This document shows positions 1 through 7,827 of a DNA stretch of 16,532 nt, in pieces. Both the position numbers and the translations under genes were made by a program. The notes below the pieces were generated by a model that was not told where the DNA came from, did no database searches, and worked only from the letters and a program-made list of their open reading frames with translations. Origin of the DNA: an uncultured Clostridia bacterium (GTDB lineage: Bacteria > Bacillota > Clostridia > UBA1381); the NCBI GenBank assembly GCA_934487205.1, contig CAKSRS010000053.1, forward strand, positions 1 through 16,532, in the 5' to 3' direction. Within the stretch, counting starts at the first letter, position 1. Each line of letters starts with the position of its first letter.

Positions 1-739
1 TGCCTATACCGCATTTCATGCGGAGCTCCATGGTTGTGTAAACCTGAGTTTTATCAAAACCCAATTCCTGAAGTCCGGCAAGGGTAAACTTAATCATAAT
101 CGGCGGACCGCAAAGAATTGCGGTTTTATCCGTCGAAAATCCGAGTTCTTTTACGTAATTAGGTACAAACCCGACATGTCCGTCCCACTCCGGTTGCTCA
201 CGGTCAATTGTCAGGTACACATTAACGCCGTCGTCCTTAGACCACTCATCAATAATTTCTTTATAATCCACCAAGTCCTGCATGCTGCGCGAACCGTAAA
301 CAATATCGATTTTACCGTAGCGGTCGCGGTAATGGCGACAATAATTTATAACCGAGCGCAGCGGCGCAAGTCCGATACCGCCCGCAATGAACAGCATATC
401 CTGTCCCGCAAAAGCCGTATCAACAGGGAATGCATTTCCGTACGGTCCGCGGATTGTTATCTGCTGACCGACTTCCATAGAATGGAGCCAATCGGTTACG
501 CAGCCGCACTTTTTAATGGAAAATTCCATAAATTCCTCATTCGTCGGCGACGATGTTATCGAAAACATTGCCTCGCCCACGCCAGGTATTGAAAGCATTG
601 CACACTGCCCCGGTTTATGCTCAAACGCTTTTTTTCCGTCCGGAGTAACAACGCGGAAGGTTTTTACGTCCGGCGTATCAATGCGGATATCCGTAACTAC
701 ACCGATAACCGGAATAAGAGGTTCTTTCATATCAAGCAT
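1..739 (-). CDS. flxA: FlxA-like FAD/NAD(P)-binding oxidoreductase, 3' end outside window (partial)
   Basis: This is the first 246 residues of a ferredoxin-reductase-fold protein that continues past the left edge. By family knowledge FlxA is the NADH-oxidising subunit of the HdrABC-FlxABCD complex. Seen here: an FAD-binding stretch FSITSSP at residues 59-65, a nucleotide-binding loop GGIGLAPLRS at 120-129, the CGPPIM motif at 210-215, and MKCGIG at the break. C243 would be the first cysteine of the C-terminal [2Fe-2S] loop; the other cysteines lie outside. The start chosen is the ATG at 737-739, preceded by GGGAGG about 8 bases upstream. It overlaps the flxB stop by 8 bases, so translation is probably coupled. 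The frame is open throughout, so the gene is cut by the window rather than broken. Family assignment is firm; NADH rather than NADPH is inferred from the Flx context. Confidence 0.9.
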   Translation of the reverse strand, partial: MLDMKEPLIPVIGVVTDIRIDTPDVKTFRVVTPDGKKAFEHKPGQCAMLSIPGVGEAMFSITSSPTNEEFMEFSIKKCGCVTDWLHSMEVGQQITIRGPYGNAFPVDTAFAGQDMLFIAGGIGLAPLRSVINYCRHYRDRYGKIDIVYGSRSMQDLVDYKEIIDEWSKDDGVNVYLTIDREQPEWDGHVGFVPNYVKELGFSTDKTAILCGPPIMIKFTLAGLQELGFDKTQVYTTMELRMKCGIG

Positions 740-1757
740 TTCCACGTCCTCCCAACTTTTTCATAACTTTAACGATATTCATCTGAATCGGACATTTTGC
801 CATGCATCTGCCGCAGCCTACGCAGGAAAACAGTCCGTCATTGTTCGTCGGATAATATACAAGTTTATGCATAAATCTTTGACGAAAACGTTCCAGCTGA
901 GTCAGTCTCGGCTGTCCCGCCGACATCTTTGTGAAATCGGAATACATGCACGAGTCCCAGCAGCGGAAACGTTTTACGCCGTGTCCCGTGTTAAAATCCT
1001 TTATATCATAGCACTGGCATGTCGGGCATACAAACGTACATGTTCCGCAGCCCAGGCATGATTCGGAAAGTTCGCCCCATTCCGGTGCGTCAAAAAATTC
1101 CGATGTTTTTCCGCTGCCGAAAGCGTCTGCCGAAAGTGTGGATAACGGGAGCTTTGAAAGGCGCTCCTTTATCAGCTTTTTCTGATCATCAACCGCCGTG
1201 GTATCGGCATCTTCCGTCACGCCCGACAGTGAATTTAACAGTTTTTCGCCTTTTTCGGTTTTTGCGTCCATATAAAGTGCGTCCGCTGTTTTATAGCATA
1301 CCACATCGCCTTCCGGCTCCGACGCGTCAATACCGAATGTTCCGCAGAAACATGTTTCCACCGGCTTTGTACAAGCCATCGACATTATAATTCCGTGTTC
1401 ACGGCGGTTTTTATAATAACTGTCAACCGGTTCCGCAAGGAATACACGGTCTAAAACGTCGAAACTCTTTACATCACACGCGCGTATGCCAAAAATTACA
1501 AAATTCTCACACTCACTGCGCGTATCGATAACTTCAATATTTTTTCCTTCTACCTTAAAATCCATAAGGTTTTCTGTTTGCGGGAAGAAGAAATCCTTTG
1601 CACTTCTTACGGTATTAAGTGCGTCCGAAAGCTTTTTGCCTTCCTCCCACTTTTCATATTTCGCTCCGCCCTTTTCGTCAACCGGCATATACAGCGTATT
1701 TTCCGCCGCTATTGCAGAAAAGAGTGCGTCCAGCTTATCAATTGAAATTTTACGCAT
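732..1757 (-). CDS. flxB: FlxB-like 4Fe-4S dicluster protein (AsrA/hydrogenase beta-like)
   Basis: A 341-residue electron-transfer subunit. The N-terminal ~220 residues look like the domain shared with anaerobic sulfite reductase subunit A and related hydrogenase beta-type proteins, with the stretch FGIRACDVKSFDVLDRVFL near 89-107. The C-terminal third has two four-cysteine ferredoxin motifs: C234, C237, C240, C244 and C312, C315, C318, C322. It should pass electrons between the flavin of FlxA and the rest of the complex. The start is the ATG at 1755-1757, with AGAGGTG about 6 bases upstream. A GTG three codons earlier is in frame, but it lies inside that ribosome site. The gene overlaps flxC by 8 bases and flxA by 8. 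The flxB/flxC labels follow gene order as the mirror image of flxABCD and could be swapped. Confidence 0.85.
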   Translation of the reverse strand: MRKISIDKLDALFSAIAAENTLYMPVDEKGGAKYEKWEEGKKLSDALNTVRSAKDFFFPQTENLMDFKVEGKNIEVIDTRSECENFVIFGIRACDVKSFDVLDRVFLAEPVDSYYKNRREHGIIMSMACTKPVETCFCGTFGIDASEPEGDVVCYKTADALYMDAKTEKGEKLLNSLSGVTEDADTTAVDDQKKLIKERLSKLPLSTLSADAFGSGKTSEFFDAPEWGELSESCLGCGTCTFVCPTCQCYDIKDFNTGHGVKRFRCWDSCMYSDFTKMSAGQPRLTQLERFRQRFMHKLVYYPTNNDGLFSCVGCGRCMAKCPIQMNIVKVMKKLGGRGNA

Positions 1758-2742
1758 TGCCGTCACCTCTTTCCACAGCCTCGCCCGGCTCGATATCCTC
1801 GGTCGTGTAGTTTACAATCGGCGCTCTGCTGCCTTCTTCCGCGCCCGCCTGATACTCGCCGTAAAAATTATCAATATCCTTAATAAATTTGCGGTTTAAC
1901 AGATGCAGCGGAATATGCTGCGGGCAAACGCGCGAACATTCGCCGCAATCGGTACAACGTCCCACAACATGAAATGCACGTATAATATGGAACATCTTTT
2001 CCTCAAACGAGTTTGCCGCCGCTTTATTTTCAACACCCGAATTAGGGTTATCGAACACGCACTTTTCGCAAGTGCATGCCGGACAGACATCACGGCACGC
2101 ATTACATCTTATGCAGCGCGACAACTCATTCTGCCAGAATGCAAATCTTTCGTCCGGGGTCATTTTTTCTATCTTCTCCACTTCATCAAAGCGCGCAGAA
2201 TCGAGAACCTCGCCGTCCTCGCCCAAAAGCTCATCATAGGCAACATGCTTTTTCGATTTACAGTTTGTGCATCTGTCGGGCAGCAAATCGGCTCTGTCAA
2301 ATGTTTTGGCGCCGTCATACAGCGTTTGCACCGTAACCGTATCGTCCTCTTCCGTAACAGACGCAATACCTTCCGCGGTCTCCTTTATACGGTTTACATC
2401 GAGCATACCACTGCACGGAATGCCGACCGCATATACCTTTTCGCGGTCAAATCTATGCTCGGTAAGCAGCTGGTTAAAGCTGTAGGTATCACACGGCTTT
2501 AAAAATACCAAAACCTTTGCATCGCTTTTTGCGGTCTCCTTTATAAGATACTTTGAAAAGTTTGTGCCACAGAAATCGTTCCACACAAAATCACTTTTCA
2601 TTTCATCGGCAGAACGAAAAACTGCAGGGGTTGTATCATAATCAAATTCTCCGGTTCTCCAGCCGAGAACTCTGTCAACTGTGCCGTTTTCCATCAGCTC
2701 AGCTGCCTTATTTACGAGAATTTCGCGGTTTATTTCTTGCAT
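1750..2742 (-). CDS. flxC: FlxC-like 4Fe-4S ferredoxin subunit
   Basis: A 330-residue soluble Fe-S protein. Residues 1-165 have an F420-hydrogenase-beta-like flavour, with KPCDTYSFNQL at 82-92, GIPCSG at 107-112 and a CTNC pair at 158-161. The C-terminal half has two ferredoxin motifs: C210, C213, C216, C220, followed by the extra cysteines C223, C225 and C228; and C263, C266, C269, C273. The role inferred from family and position is an electron relay between FlxA/FlxB and FlxD-HdrA. The ATG overlaps the end of flxD by 13 bases, and the 3' end overlaps flxB by 8. There is no membrane segment or signal peptide, so the complex should be cytoplasmic. Whether this subunit binds a flavin cannot be told from the sequence. 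Confidence 0.85.
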   Translation of the reverse strand: MQEINREILVNKAAELMENGTVDRVLGWRTGEFDYDTTPAVFRSADEMKSDFVWNDFCGTNFSKYLIKETAKSDAKVLVFLKPCDTYSFNQLLTEHRFDREKVYAVGIPCSGMLDVNRIKETAEGIASVTEEDDTVTVQTLYDGAKTFDRADLLPDRCTNCKSKKHVAYDELLGEDGEVLDSARFDEVEKIEKMTPDERFAFWQNELSRCIRCNACRDVCPACTCEKCVFDNPNSGVENKAAANSFEEKMFHIIRAFHVVGRCTDCGECSRVCPQHIPLHLLNRKFIKDIDNFYGEYQAGAEEGSRAPIVNYTTEDIEPGEAVERGDGNA

Positions 2743-3164
2743 CGCAAATCCTCCAATCTCTTGTTTTCACCGAGGGACGCAACCTTTTCGGCAAAATCAT
2801 TCATAGTTGCGGCAAACTTTGCGCCTTCCGCCGCGCTGACCCATTCAACGCGTGTACGTTCTCTTTCAATGCCCAGATAGTCGAGCATGGAAAACAGCAG
2901 CGCCATACGGCGGCGTGTGTAATAGTTTCCCGATGTGTAGTGGCAGTCGCCCGGGTGGCAGCCGCATATAATTACGCCGTCCGCACCGCGCTGAAATGCA
3001 CGCAATATGAACATCGGGTTTACTCTGCACGAACACGGAACACGTATAATTTTTACATCTGCCGGATAATTAAGTCTGTTATTTCCTGCAAGGTCGGCGC
3101 CGGCATACGAACACCAGTTACAGCAAAATGCCACAATCAGCGGCTTATAATCATTTACTTGCAT
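2730..3164 (-). CDS. flxD: FlxD / MvhD-type [2Fe-2S] subunit docking on HdrA
   Basis: A 144-residue protein of the MvhD (methyl-viologen hydrogenase delta) family, the usual adaptor that feeds electrons into HdrA. The cysteine pattern is typical: C14-C15-x-x-C18, C44-x-C46, C67-x-C69 and C74, with the family motifs AFCCNWCSY and ICGCHPGDCHY. Length is normal for a free-standing MvhD; in some organisms it is fused to HdrA, but here it is separate. The ATG lies inside the last codons of hdrA (10-base overlap), and the 3' end overlaps flxC by 13 bases. That suggests coupled translation at about equal dosage. Confidence 0.92.
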   Translation of the reverse strand: MQVNDYKPLIVAFCCNWCSYAGADLAGNNRLNYPADVKIIRVPCSCRVNPMFILRAFQRGADGVIICGCHPGDCHYTSGNYYTRRRMALLFSMLDYLGIERERTRVEWVSAAEGAKFAATMNDFAEKVASLGENKRLEDLRCKK

Positions 3165-5149
3165 ATTGCGTCTACCTCCGCCATAATTTGTTTACTTGTA
3201 AATCCGCGCAAATCCATTGCTCCGGACATACACGCCACGGTACATGCGCCGCAGCCCTGGCATACAGCCTCATTTACAACCGCTACGCGGCGAACTTTTG
3301 TTGTTCTGTCCGGCATACGGAATTCCTTATCTTCATAGGTGATAGCACCGTACGGGCAAACATTTGCACAAGTCGAACAGCCGTTACACATCATCTCGTC
3401 GGAGTGCGCGATACACGGATTGCCGACAAGCTTATCCTTACACAAAAGTCCGATAACTTTCGACGCCGCAGCACCTGCCTGCGATACCGTTTCCGGAATA
3501 TCCTTCGGGCCCTGGCACGTTCCGGACAGGAACACGCCCGCCGTCGGACTTTCAACCGGTCTCAGTTTCGGGTGCGCCTCTGTGAAGAAATCATTGGTAT
3601 CCATACTTGCCGTAAGCATTGTAGCAAGCGGTCTTGCCGACTTATCCGGCTCAATCGCCGCCGCCAAAACTACCAGGTCCGCGTCAATATGCAGCTGTCT
3701 GTTATCAAGCAAATCGGACGCCTGAACCTTCAGCTTGCCGTCCTCCGGCGAAACCTTGCCGACCATTCCCTTGATATAATGCACACCGTATTCCTCAACG
3801 GCGCGGCGGTAAAATTCATCAAAGTTCTTACCCGGCGTACGCACATCAATATAGAATACATATACATCTGTATCGGGATATTTATCCCTAATCAGCATTG
3901 CGTGCTTTGCCGTGTACATACAGCAGATTTTTGAGCAATATTCCTTGCCTTTTTGCGCGCATGCCTCACATCTCGAGCCGACACACTGCACAAACACGAT
4001 AGTATGCGGGTGTTCCCCGTCCGACGGACGCAAAAGCGTTCCGCCCGTAGGTCCGGCCGCATTCATCAGACGTTCAAGCTCGAGCGACGTTATAACGTCC
4101 TTCGACTGCGAATATGCAAATTCATCGAATTTATCCATAGAAATCGGATTAAATCCTGTTGCGGCAACAATTGCGCCGTATTTTTCTTCAATAAATTCAT
4201 CTTTCGCTTTATAATCAATAGCGCCCGCCGAACATACCTTAGAACACACGCCGCACTTGCCGGTTTTCAGCATTGTACAGTAGTTCGGGTCGATGGTTGC
4301 AACCTTCGGCACCGCCTGTGCAAACGGAATATATATCGCGCGTCTGTTATCCATTCCCATATTAAATTCATTGGGAACCTTCTTTTGCGGACATTTTTCG
4401 GTACAAAGTCCGCACCCCGTACATATATCTTCCTTTACATATCTTGCCTTGCGCTTGATTGTAACATCAAAATTGCCGACAAAACCCTTCACGTCGGTAA
4501 CTTCCGAATACGAGAAAATACGGATTTTATCATTTTGCGCAACGTCCACCATCTTCGGCGTAAGAATACATGCCGCGCAGTCAAGCGTCGGGAAGGTCTT
4601 ATCGAGCTGCGCCATTTTTCCGCCGATTGTCGGCTTTGTTTCAACAATATCAACCGGGAATCCGGCGTCTGCTATATCAAGAGCCGTCTGTATTCCGGCA
4701 ATTCCGCCGCCGATAACCAGCGCGCGCTTTGTTACCGGACTCTCGCCCGGGGTAAGCGGTGCGTTAAGGTTCACCTTTGCGACAGCCGCTTTGGCAAGAA
4801 TAATTGCCTTTTCCGTACCAATCGGCATTTCCTTATGAACCCATGAGCATTGTTCGCGTATATTGGCGATTTCTACCATGTACGGGTTAAGTCCCGCAGC
4901 GGCAGCCGTCTTGCGGAAGGTTGCCTCATGCATACGCGGCGAACAGGAACAGACTACAATACCCGTCAGATTATTTTCCTTAACGGCGTCCTTAATCATG
5001 TTCTGACCCGCTTGCGAACACATATACTGATAATCGGTGGAGAAAACAACACCCGGCTCATTCTTAAGTGCCTCTGCAACAGCTTTAACATCAACCGTTC
5101 CGGCAATATTCGTACCGCAGTGGCATACAAAAACTCCAATTCTTTGCAT
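3155..5149 (-). CDS. hdrA: HdrA, FAD-containing electron-bifurcating heterodisulfide reductase subunit
   Basis: A 664-residue HdrA of usual full length. In order: an N-terminal domain with C9, C11, C44, C67, C69 and C101 for an extra Fe-S cluster; a thioredoxin-reductase-like FAD domain with GGGIAG at 147-152; an inserted ferredoxin domain with C243, C246, C249, C253 and C291, C299, C302, C306; a conserved stretch with C405, C409 and C410; and a C-terminal ferredoxin domain with C588, C591, C594, C598 and C630, C633, C636, C640. In characterised complexes this flavin splits electron pairs between ferredoxin and the HdrBC disulfide site. No in-frame TGA suggests selenocysteine, and no MvhD is fused. 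The ribosome site AAAGGA lies about 11 bases before the ATG. This is the only gene from hdrB to flxA without an overlap upstream, with a 17-base gap after hdrC. Confidence 0.96.
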   Translation of the reverse strand: MQRIGVFVCHCGTNIAGTVDVKAVAEALKNEPGVVFSTDYQYMCSQAGQNMIKDAVKENNLTGIVVCSCSPRMHEATFRKTAAAAGLNPYMVEIANIREQCSWVHKEMPIGTEKAIILAKAAVAKVNLNAPLTPGESPVTKRALVIGGGIAGIQTALDIADAGFPVDIVETKPTIGGKMAQLDKTFPTLDCAACILTPKMVDVAQNDKIRIFSYSEVTDVKGFVGNFDVTIKRKARYVKEDICTGCGLCTEKCPQKKVPNEFNMGMDNRRAIYIPFAQAVPKVATIDPNYCTMLKTGKCGVCSKVCSAGAIDYKAKDEFIEEKYGAIVAATGFNPISMDKFDEFAYSQSKDVITSLELERLMNAAGPTGGTLLRPSDGEHPHTIVFVQCVGSRCEACAQKGKEYCSKICCMYTAKHAMLIRDKYPDTDVYVFYIDVRTPGKNFDEFYRRAVEEYGVHYIKGMVGKVSPEDGKLKVQASDLLDNRQLHIDADLVVLAAAIEPDKSARPLATMLTASMDTNDFFTEAHPKLRPVESPTAGVFLSGTCQGPKDIPETVSQAGAAASKVIGLLCKDKLVGNPCIAHSDEMMCNGCSTCANVCPYGAITYEDKEFRMPDRTTKVRRVAVVNEAVCQGCGACTVACMSGAMDLRGFTSKQIMAEVDAICK

Positions 5150-5166
5150 GGTTTGTTTTTCCTTTC

Positions 5167-5559
5167 TTATTTTGAATATTTACGCATAGCGCTCATGACA
5201 GCCTGCTGCGGCATATCATCATCTGCGAGCGCCGGAATATCGTTCGCCGTCAAGTGGTTTGCACCCTTCTGACGAATAACACTGAGTCTTAAAGCCTCTA
5301 CAAGTTTTGCCGGCTCCACACCGCGCGGGCATCTGTCCACGCAAGCAAAGCACGACAGACATTTATATATCGAATCCGACTGCATAAGCTTGTCAATCTC
5401 ACCTGTTTCCACCATATATACAAACTGATGCGGGTGATATTCCATCTCATCATACGACGGACATGTGCCGGAACATTTTCCGCAGCGCATGCACTTTCTC
5501 GGATTAACACCGCTCATGCGAAGAATTTGCTCCTGCATACGTTCATTTTTATTCTGCAT
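5167..5559 (-). CDS. hdrC: HdrC, 4Fe-4S subunit of heterodisulfide reductase
   Basis: A 130-residue ferredoxin-like protein with two complete motifs: C23, C26, C29, C33 and C67, C70, C73, C77, the second followed by PRGVEP, as is usual in HdrC. It carries electrons from HdrA to the catalytic HdrB. The ATG sits in the end of hdrB (11-base overlap) behind a strong AAAGGAGG site 6 bases upstream. Size and spacing fit a soluble HdrC. It lacks the transmembrane anchor partner (HdrE) of membrane-bound HdrDE systems, and none is seen nearby. Confidence 0.93.
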   Translation of the reverse strand: MQNKNERMQEQILRMSGVNPRKCMRCGKCSGTCPSYDEMEYHPHQFVYMVETGEIDKLMQSDSIYKCLSCFACVDRCPRGVEPAKLVEALRLSVIRQKGANHLTANDIPALADDDMPQQAVMSAMRKYSK

Positions 5560-6355
5560 GACAATCCTCCTTTACGCCGAGTGCCTCGGCAAGAAGTTCC
5601 GTGAAATATATTACCGGAATTTCACTTCCGTTTTTTATAAGATTATATCTGCACAGCGGACAGGCCGTAACGAGCATTTCCGCTCCGTGTTTTGCCGCTC
5701 CGCCGCTTACGGCGTTTGCCTTCTTTTTCGTCAAATCCGAATCTTCAAGCGCTGCATATCCGCCGCAGCATTCGTTTCTTTGCGCATATATAACGGGTTC
5801 TGCACCCAATGCTCTTATAAAATCCTCGATTATCTGCGGATTTTCCACATCGTCCATAGCCATAACCTTACCCGGACGCAGCAGCAGACAGCCGTAATAT
5901 GCACCGATTTTTTTGCCCGTCAGCGGGTTTTTAACAGCCGCGCGGATTTTATCGAAACCGACAACGTCTCGCAGCAGCTCAAGATAATGATAAACCTCCG
6001 TTTCGCCGTGATACGGCTCTGACTCATCTTTATCCTGCGACATATAAAGATTTACTTTATTTGCAAATTCTTCATCATTTTTCATCGCATAATTTGTTTG
6101 TTTTATTACATTATGACAGGCTGAACATACCGAAACCAAAGGTCTTTCCTCGTCGCGTGCGGTTTTTAACGCGCGCACCGCCGGCAGCTTGGACGCGATT
6201 TCGTCCCTCGCAGTGACAAAAACCCCGCCGCAGCATTGCCAGTTATCTATTTCACACATTTCGATACCGAGAACCTCGGCACATTTGCGTGCAAACATAT
6301 CGAGGTCTTTTGCCTTTGTACGCAATGTACAACCCGGAAAATAACTTACTTTCAT
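5549..6355 (-). CDS. hdrB: HdrB, CCG-domain catalytic subunit of heterodisulfide reductase
   Basis: A 268-residue protein with two complete CCG (Cys-rich) domains. The first has C9, the C41-C42 pair and C77-x-x-C80; the second has C156, the C196-C197 pair and C232-x-x-C235. In methanogen HdrB each motif binds a non-cubane [4Fe-4S] cluster that cleaves the CoM-S-S-CoB disulfide. All ligand positions are kept, so a disulfide-type half reaction is likely. The physiological acceptor here is unknown, since Clostridia lack CoM/CoB and no DsrC-like gene is in view. The ribosome site AAAGGAG (6370-6376) is rather far from the ATG, about 14 bases. The gene overlaps hdrC by 11 bases and follows the fumarase after a 77-base gap. 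Confidence 0.94.
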   Translation of the reverse strand: MKVSYFPGCTLRTKAKDLDMFARKCAEVLGIEMCEIDNWQCCGGVFVTARDEIASKLPAVRALKTARDEERPLVSVCSACHNVIKQTNYAMKNDEEFANKVNLYMSQDKDESEPYHGETEVYHYLELLRDVVGFDKIRAAVKNPLTGKKIGAYYGCLLLRPGKVMAMDDVENPQIIEDFIRALGAEPVIYAQRNECCGGYAALEDSDLTKKKANAVSGGAAKHGAEMLVTACPLCRYNLIKNGSEIPVIYFTELLAEALGVKEDCHAE

Positions 6356-6395
6356 TGTTTTAACCGTTACTCCTTTCGTTAAAATAACAGTCCGT

Positions 6396-6410
6396 ACGGC
6401 ATAATGCCGT
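6396..6410 (-). other. Small hairpin between the fumarase gene and hdrB
   Basis: A perfect 6-bp inverted repeat, ACGGCA-TTA-TGCCGT, lies in the 77-base gap between the fumarase stop and the hdrB ribosome site. It is followed after a few bases by a weak TTATTTT run. It may be a leaky attenuator or an RNA-processing site that sets the ratio of fumarase to Hdr-Flx. No good -10 box lies in the gap, although TTGACT occurs just after the fumarase stop. Confidence 0.35.
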
Positions 6411-6432
6411 CTCCGACATAGTCAATTCTGCA

Positions 6433-7809
6433 TCAAACCATCTGTTCGGGGTGGAATACTTCGTCAAATTTTTCCGCCGTCAAAAATCCGAGTTCGACGC
6501 ACGCTTCTTTAAGGGAAATATTGTCCTTATACGCTTTTTTTGCGGTTTTAGCGGCGTTTTCATATCCGATATAAGGATTAAGCGCTGTTACAAGCATGAG
6601 TGAATTATGCAGATTATGATACATTTTATCCTTATTTGCGGTAATTCCCACAGCACAATTGTTATTGAACGAAACAATCGCTTCCGCCAGCAGGCGTGCC
6701 GACTGAAGGAAATTATATGCCGCAACCGGCATGAACACATTCAGCTCAAAGTTACCCTGTGATGCAGCCACGCCGACGGCAACGTCGTTGCCCATTACCT
6801 GAACCGCAACCATTGTAACAGCCTCGCACTGCGTCGGGTTTACTTTACCCGGCATAATCGAGGAACCCGGCTCATTTTCCGGAATATGAATTTCGCCGAG
6901 ACCGTCGCGCGGGCCCGATGCCAGCCAGCGTACATCATTTGCAATCTTCATCATATCGCATGCCGTTGCCTTTATCGCACCGTGCGCGAATACAAGTTCG
7001 TCTTTTGACGTAAGCGCATGGAATTTATTTTCCGCCGTTTCAAACGGCTTGCCCGTCAGCTTTGAAACCTTTTCCGCAACCAGTTCGGAAAAGCCTTTCG
7101 GCGCATTAAGTCCCGTACCTACAGCCGTTCCGCCCAGTGCCAGACCGTAAAGCGGTTTTACCGCCATTTTTAAAAGTTCGGCGTCCCTTTCAAGGCTTGA
7201 ACGCCAGCCTGAAATTTCCTGACTGAATTTAATCGGCGTTGCGTCCTGAAGATGTGTACGTCCCGATTTAACAATTCCGTCGTTTTCTTTTTCAAGGCGT
7301 TTAAATGTTTCAATAAGAAGTTCAATCGCCGGCAGCAGCTTATCTTCAATAGCAATAACTGCCGAAATATGCATTGCCGTAGGGAATGTGTCGTTTGACG
7401 ATTGGCTCATGTTTATATCGTCGTTCGGGTGGCACAATTTTTTATCCGCCAGCTGATTCGCGCGGTTTGCTATAACCTCGTTGGCATTCATGTTTGACTG
7501 TGTACCCGAGCCCGTCTGCCATACAACAAGCGGGAAATGCCCGTTCAGCTTGCCCGCAATCACCTCATCGCACGCCGCCGAAATCGCCGCAAGCTTTTCC
7601 GCCGTCATCTTTTCCGGTTTAAGCTCCGCATTCGCAAGCGCTGCCGCCTTCTTCAAAATTCCGAACGCATGAGTAATTTCGCGCGGCATTGTTTCGATAT
7701 CAACGCCGATTTTAAAATTCTCATGGCTCCTCTGCGTCTGTGCAGCCCAAAGACGATCCGCCGGAACCTTCATTTCTCCCATAGAATCATGTTCGATACG
7801 GTATTCCAT
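6433..7809 (-). CDS. fumC: Class II fumarate hydratase (FumC type)
   Basis: A 458-residue, oxygen-stable, cluster-free fumarase that interconverts fumarate and L-malate as a cytoplasmic homotetramer. Motifs of the aspartase/fumarase superfamily are all present: GSGTQSN at 100-106, SSNDTFPT at 137-144, GRTHLQDATP at 183-192 with the expected active-site histidine H186, and the mobile loop signature GSSIMPGKVNP at 315-325. FumC rather than aspartase is supported by close overall resemblance to FumC and by the malate dehydrogenase next door. The start is the ATG at 7807-7809, with GGGTGG 8 bases upstream; an in-frame GTG four codons earlier falls within that ribosome site. It starts 18 bases after the mdh stop, so the two are surely co-transcribed. 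Clostridia often use the two-subunit class I enzyme instead, so the pairing is of some interest. Confidence 0.95.
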   Translation of the reverse strand: MEYRIEHDSMGEMKVPADRLWAAQTQRSHENFKIGVDIETMPREITHAFGILKKAAALANAELKPEKMTAEKLAAISAACDEVIAGKLNGHFPLVVWQTGSGTQSNMNANEVIANRANQLADKKLCHPNDDINMSQSSNDTFPTAMHISAVIAIEDKLLPAIELLIETFKRLEKENDGIVKSGRTHLQDATPIKFSQEISGWRSSLERDAELLKMAVKPLYGLALGGTAVGTGLNAPKGFSELVAEKVSKLTGKPFETAENKFHALTSKDELVFAHGAIKATACDMMKIANDVRWLASGPRDGLGEIHIPENEPGSSIMPGKVNPTQCEAVTMVAVQVMGNDVAVGVAASQGNFELNVFMPVAAYNFLQSARLLAEAIVSFNNNCAVGITANKDKMYHNLHNSLMLVTALNPYIGYENAAKTAKKAYKDNISLKEACVELGFLTAEKFDEVFHPEQMV

Positions 7810-7827
7810 TAAAAAAACCACCCTTCT

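Noticed and set aside
1903..3338. Plus-strand open frames of 199 and 261 codons opposite flxC/flxD
   Set aside because: Shadow frames: they lie against conserved Fe-S proteins and show no domain or start signal.
3128..4846. Long plus-strand open frames of 268 and 297 codons opposite hdrA
   Set aside because: They are antisense to a fully conserved HdrA, rich in Arg/Cys/His with no recognisable domain, and lack ribosome sites. Codon bias of hdrA keeps the opposite frames open.
6356..6432. Independent promoter for hdrB
   Set aside because: TTGACT is present after the fumarase stop, but no -10-like hexamer lies 16-18 bases downstream.
7810..7821. GTG start four codons before the fumarase ATG
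   Set aside because: The GTG is part of the GGGTGG ribosome site serving the ATG at 7809.
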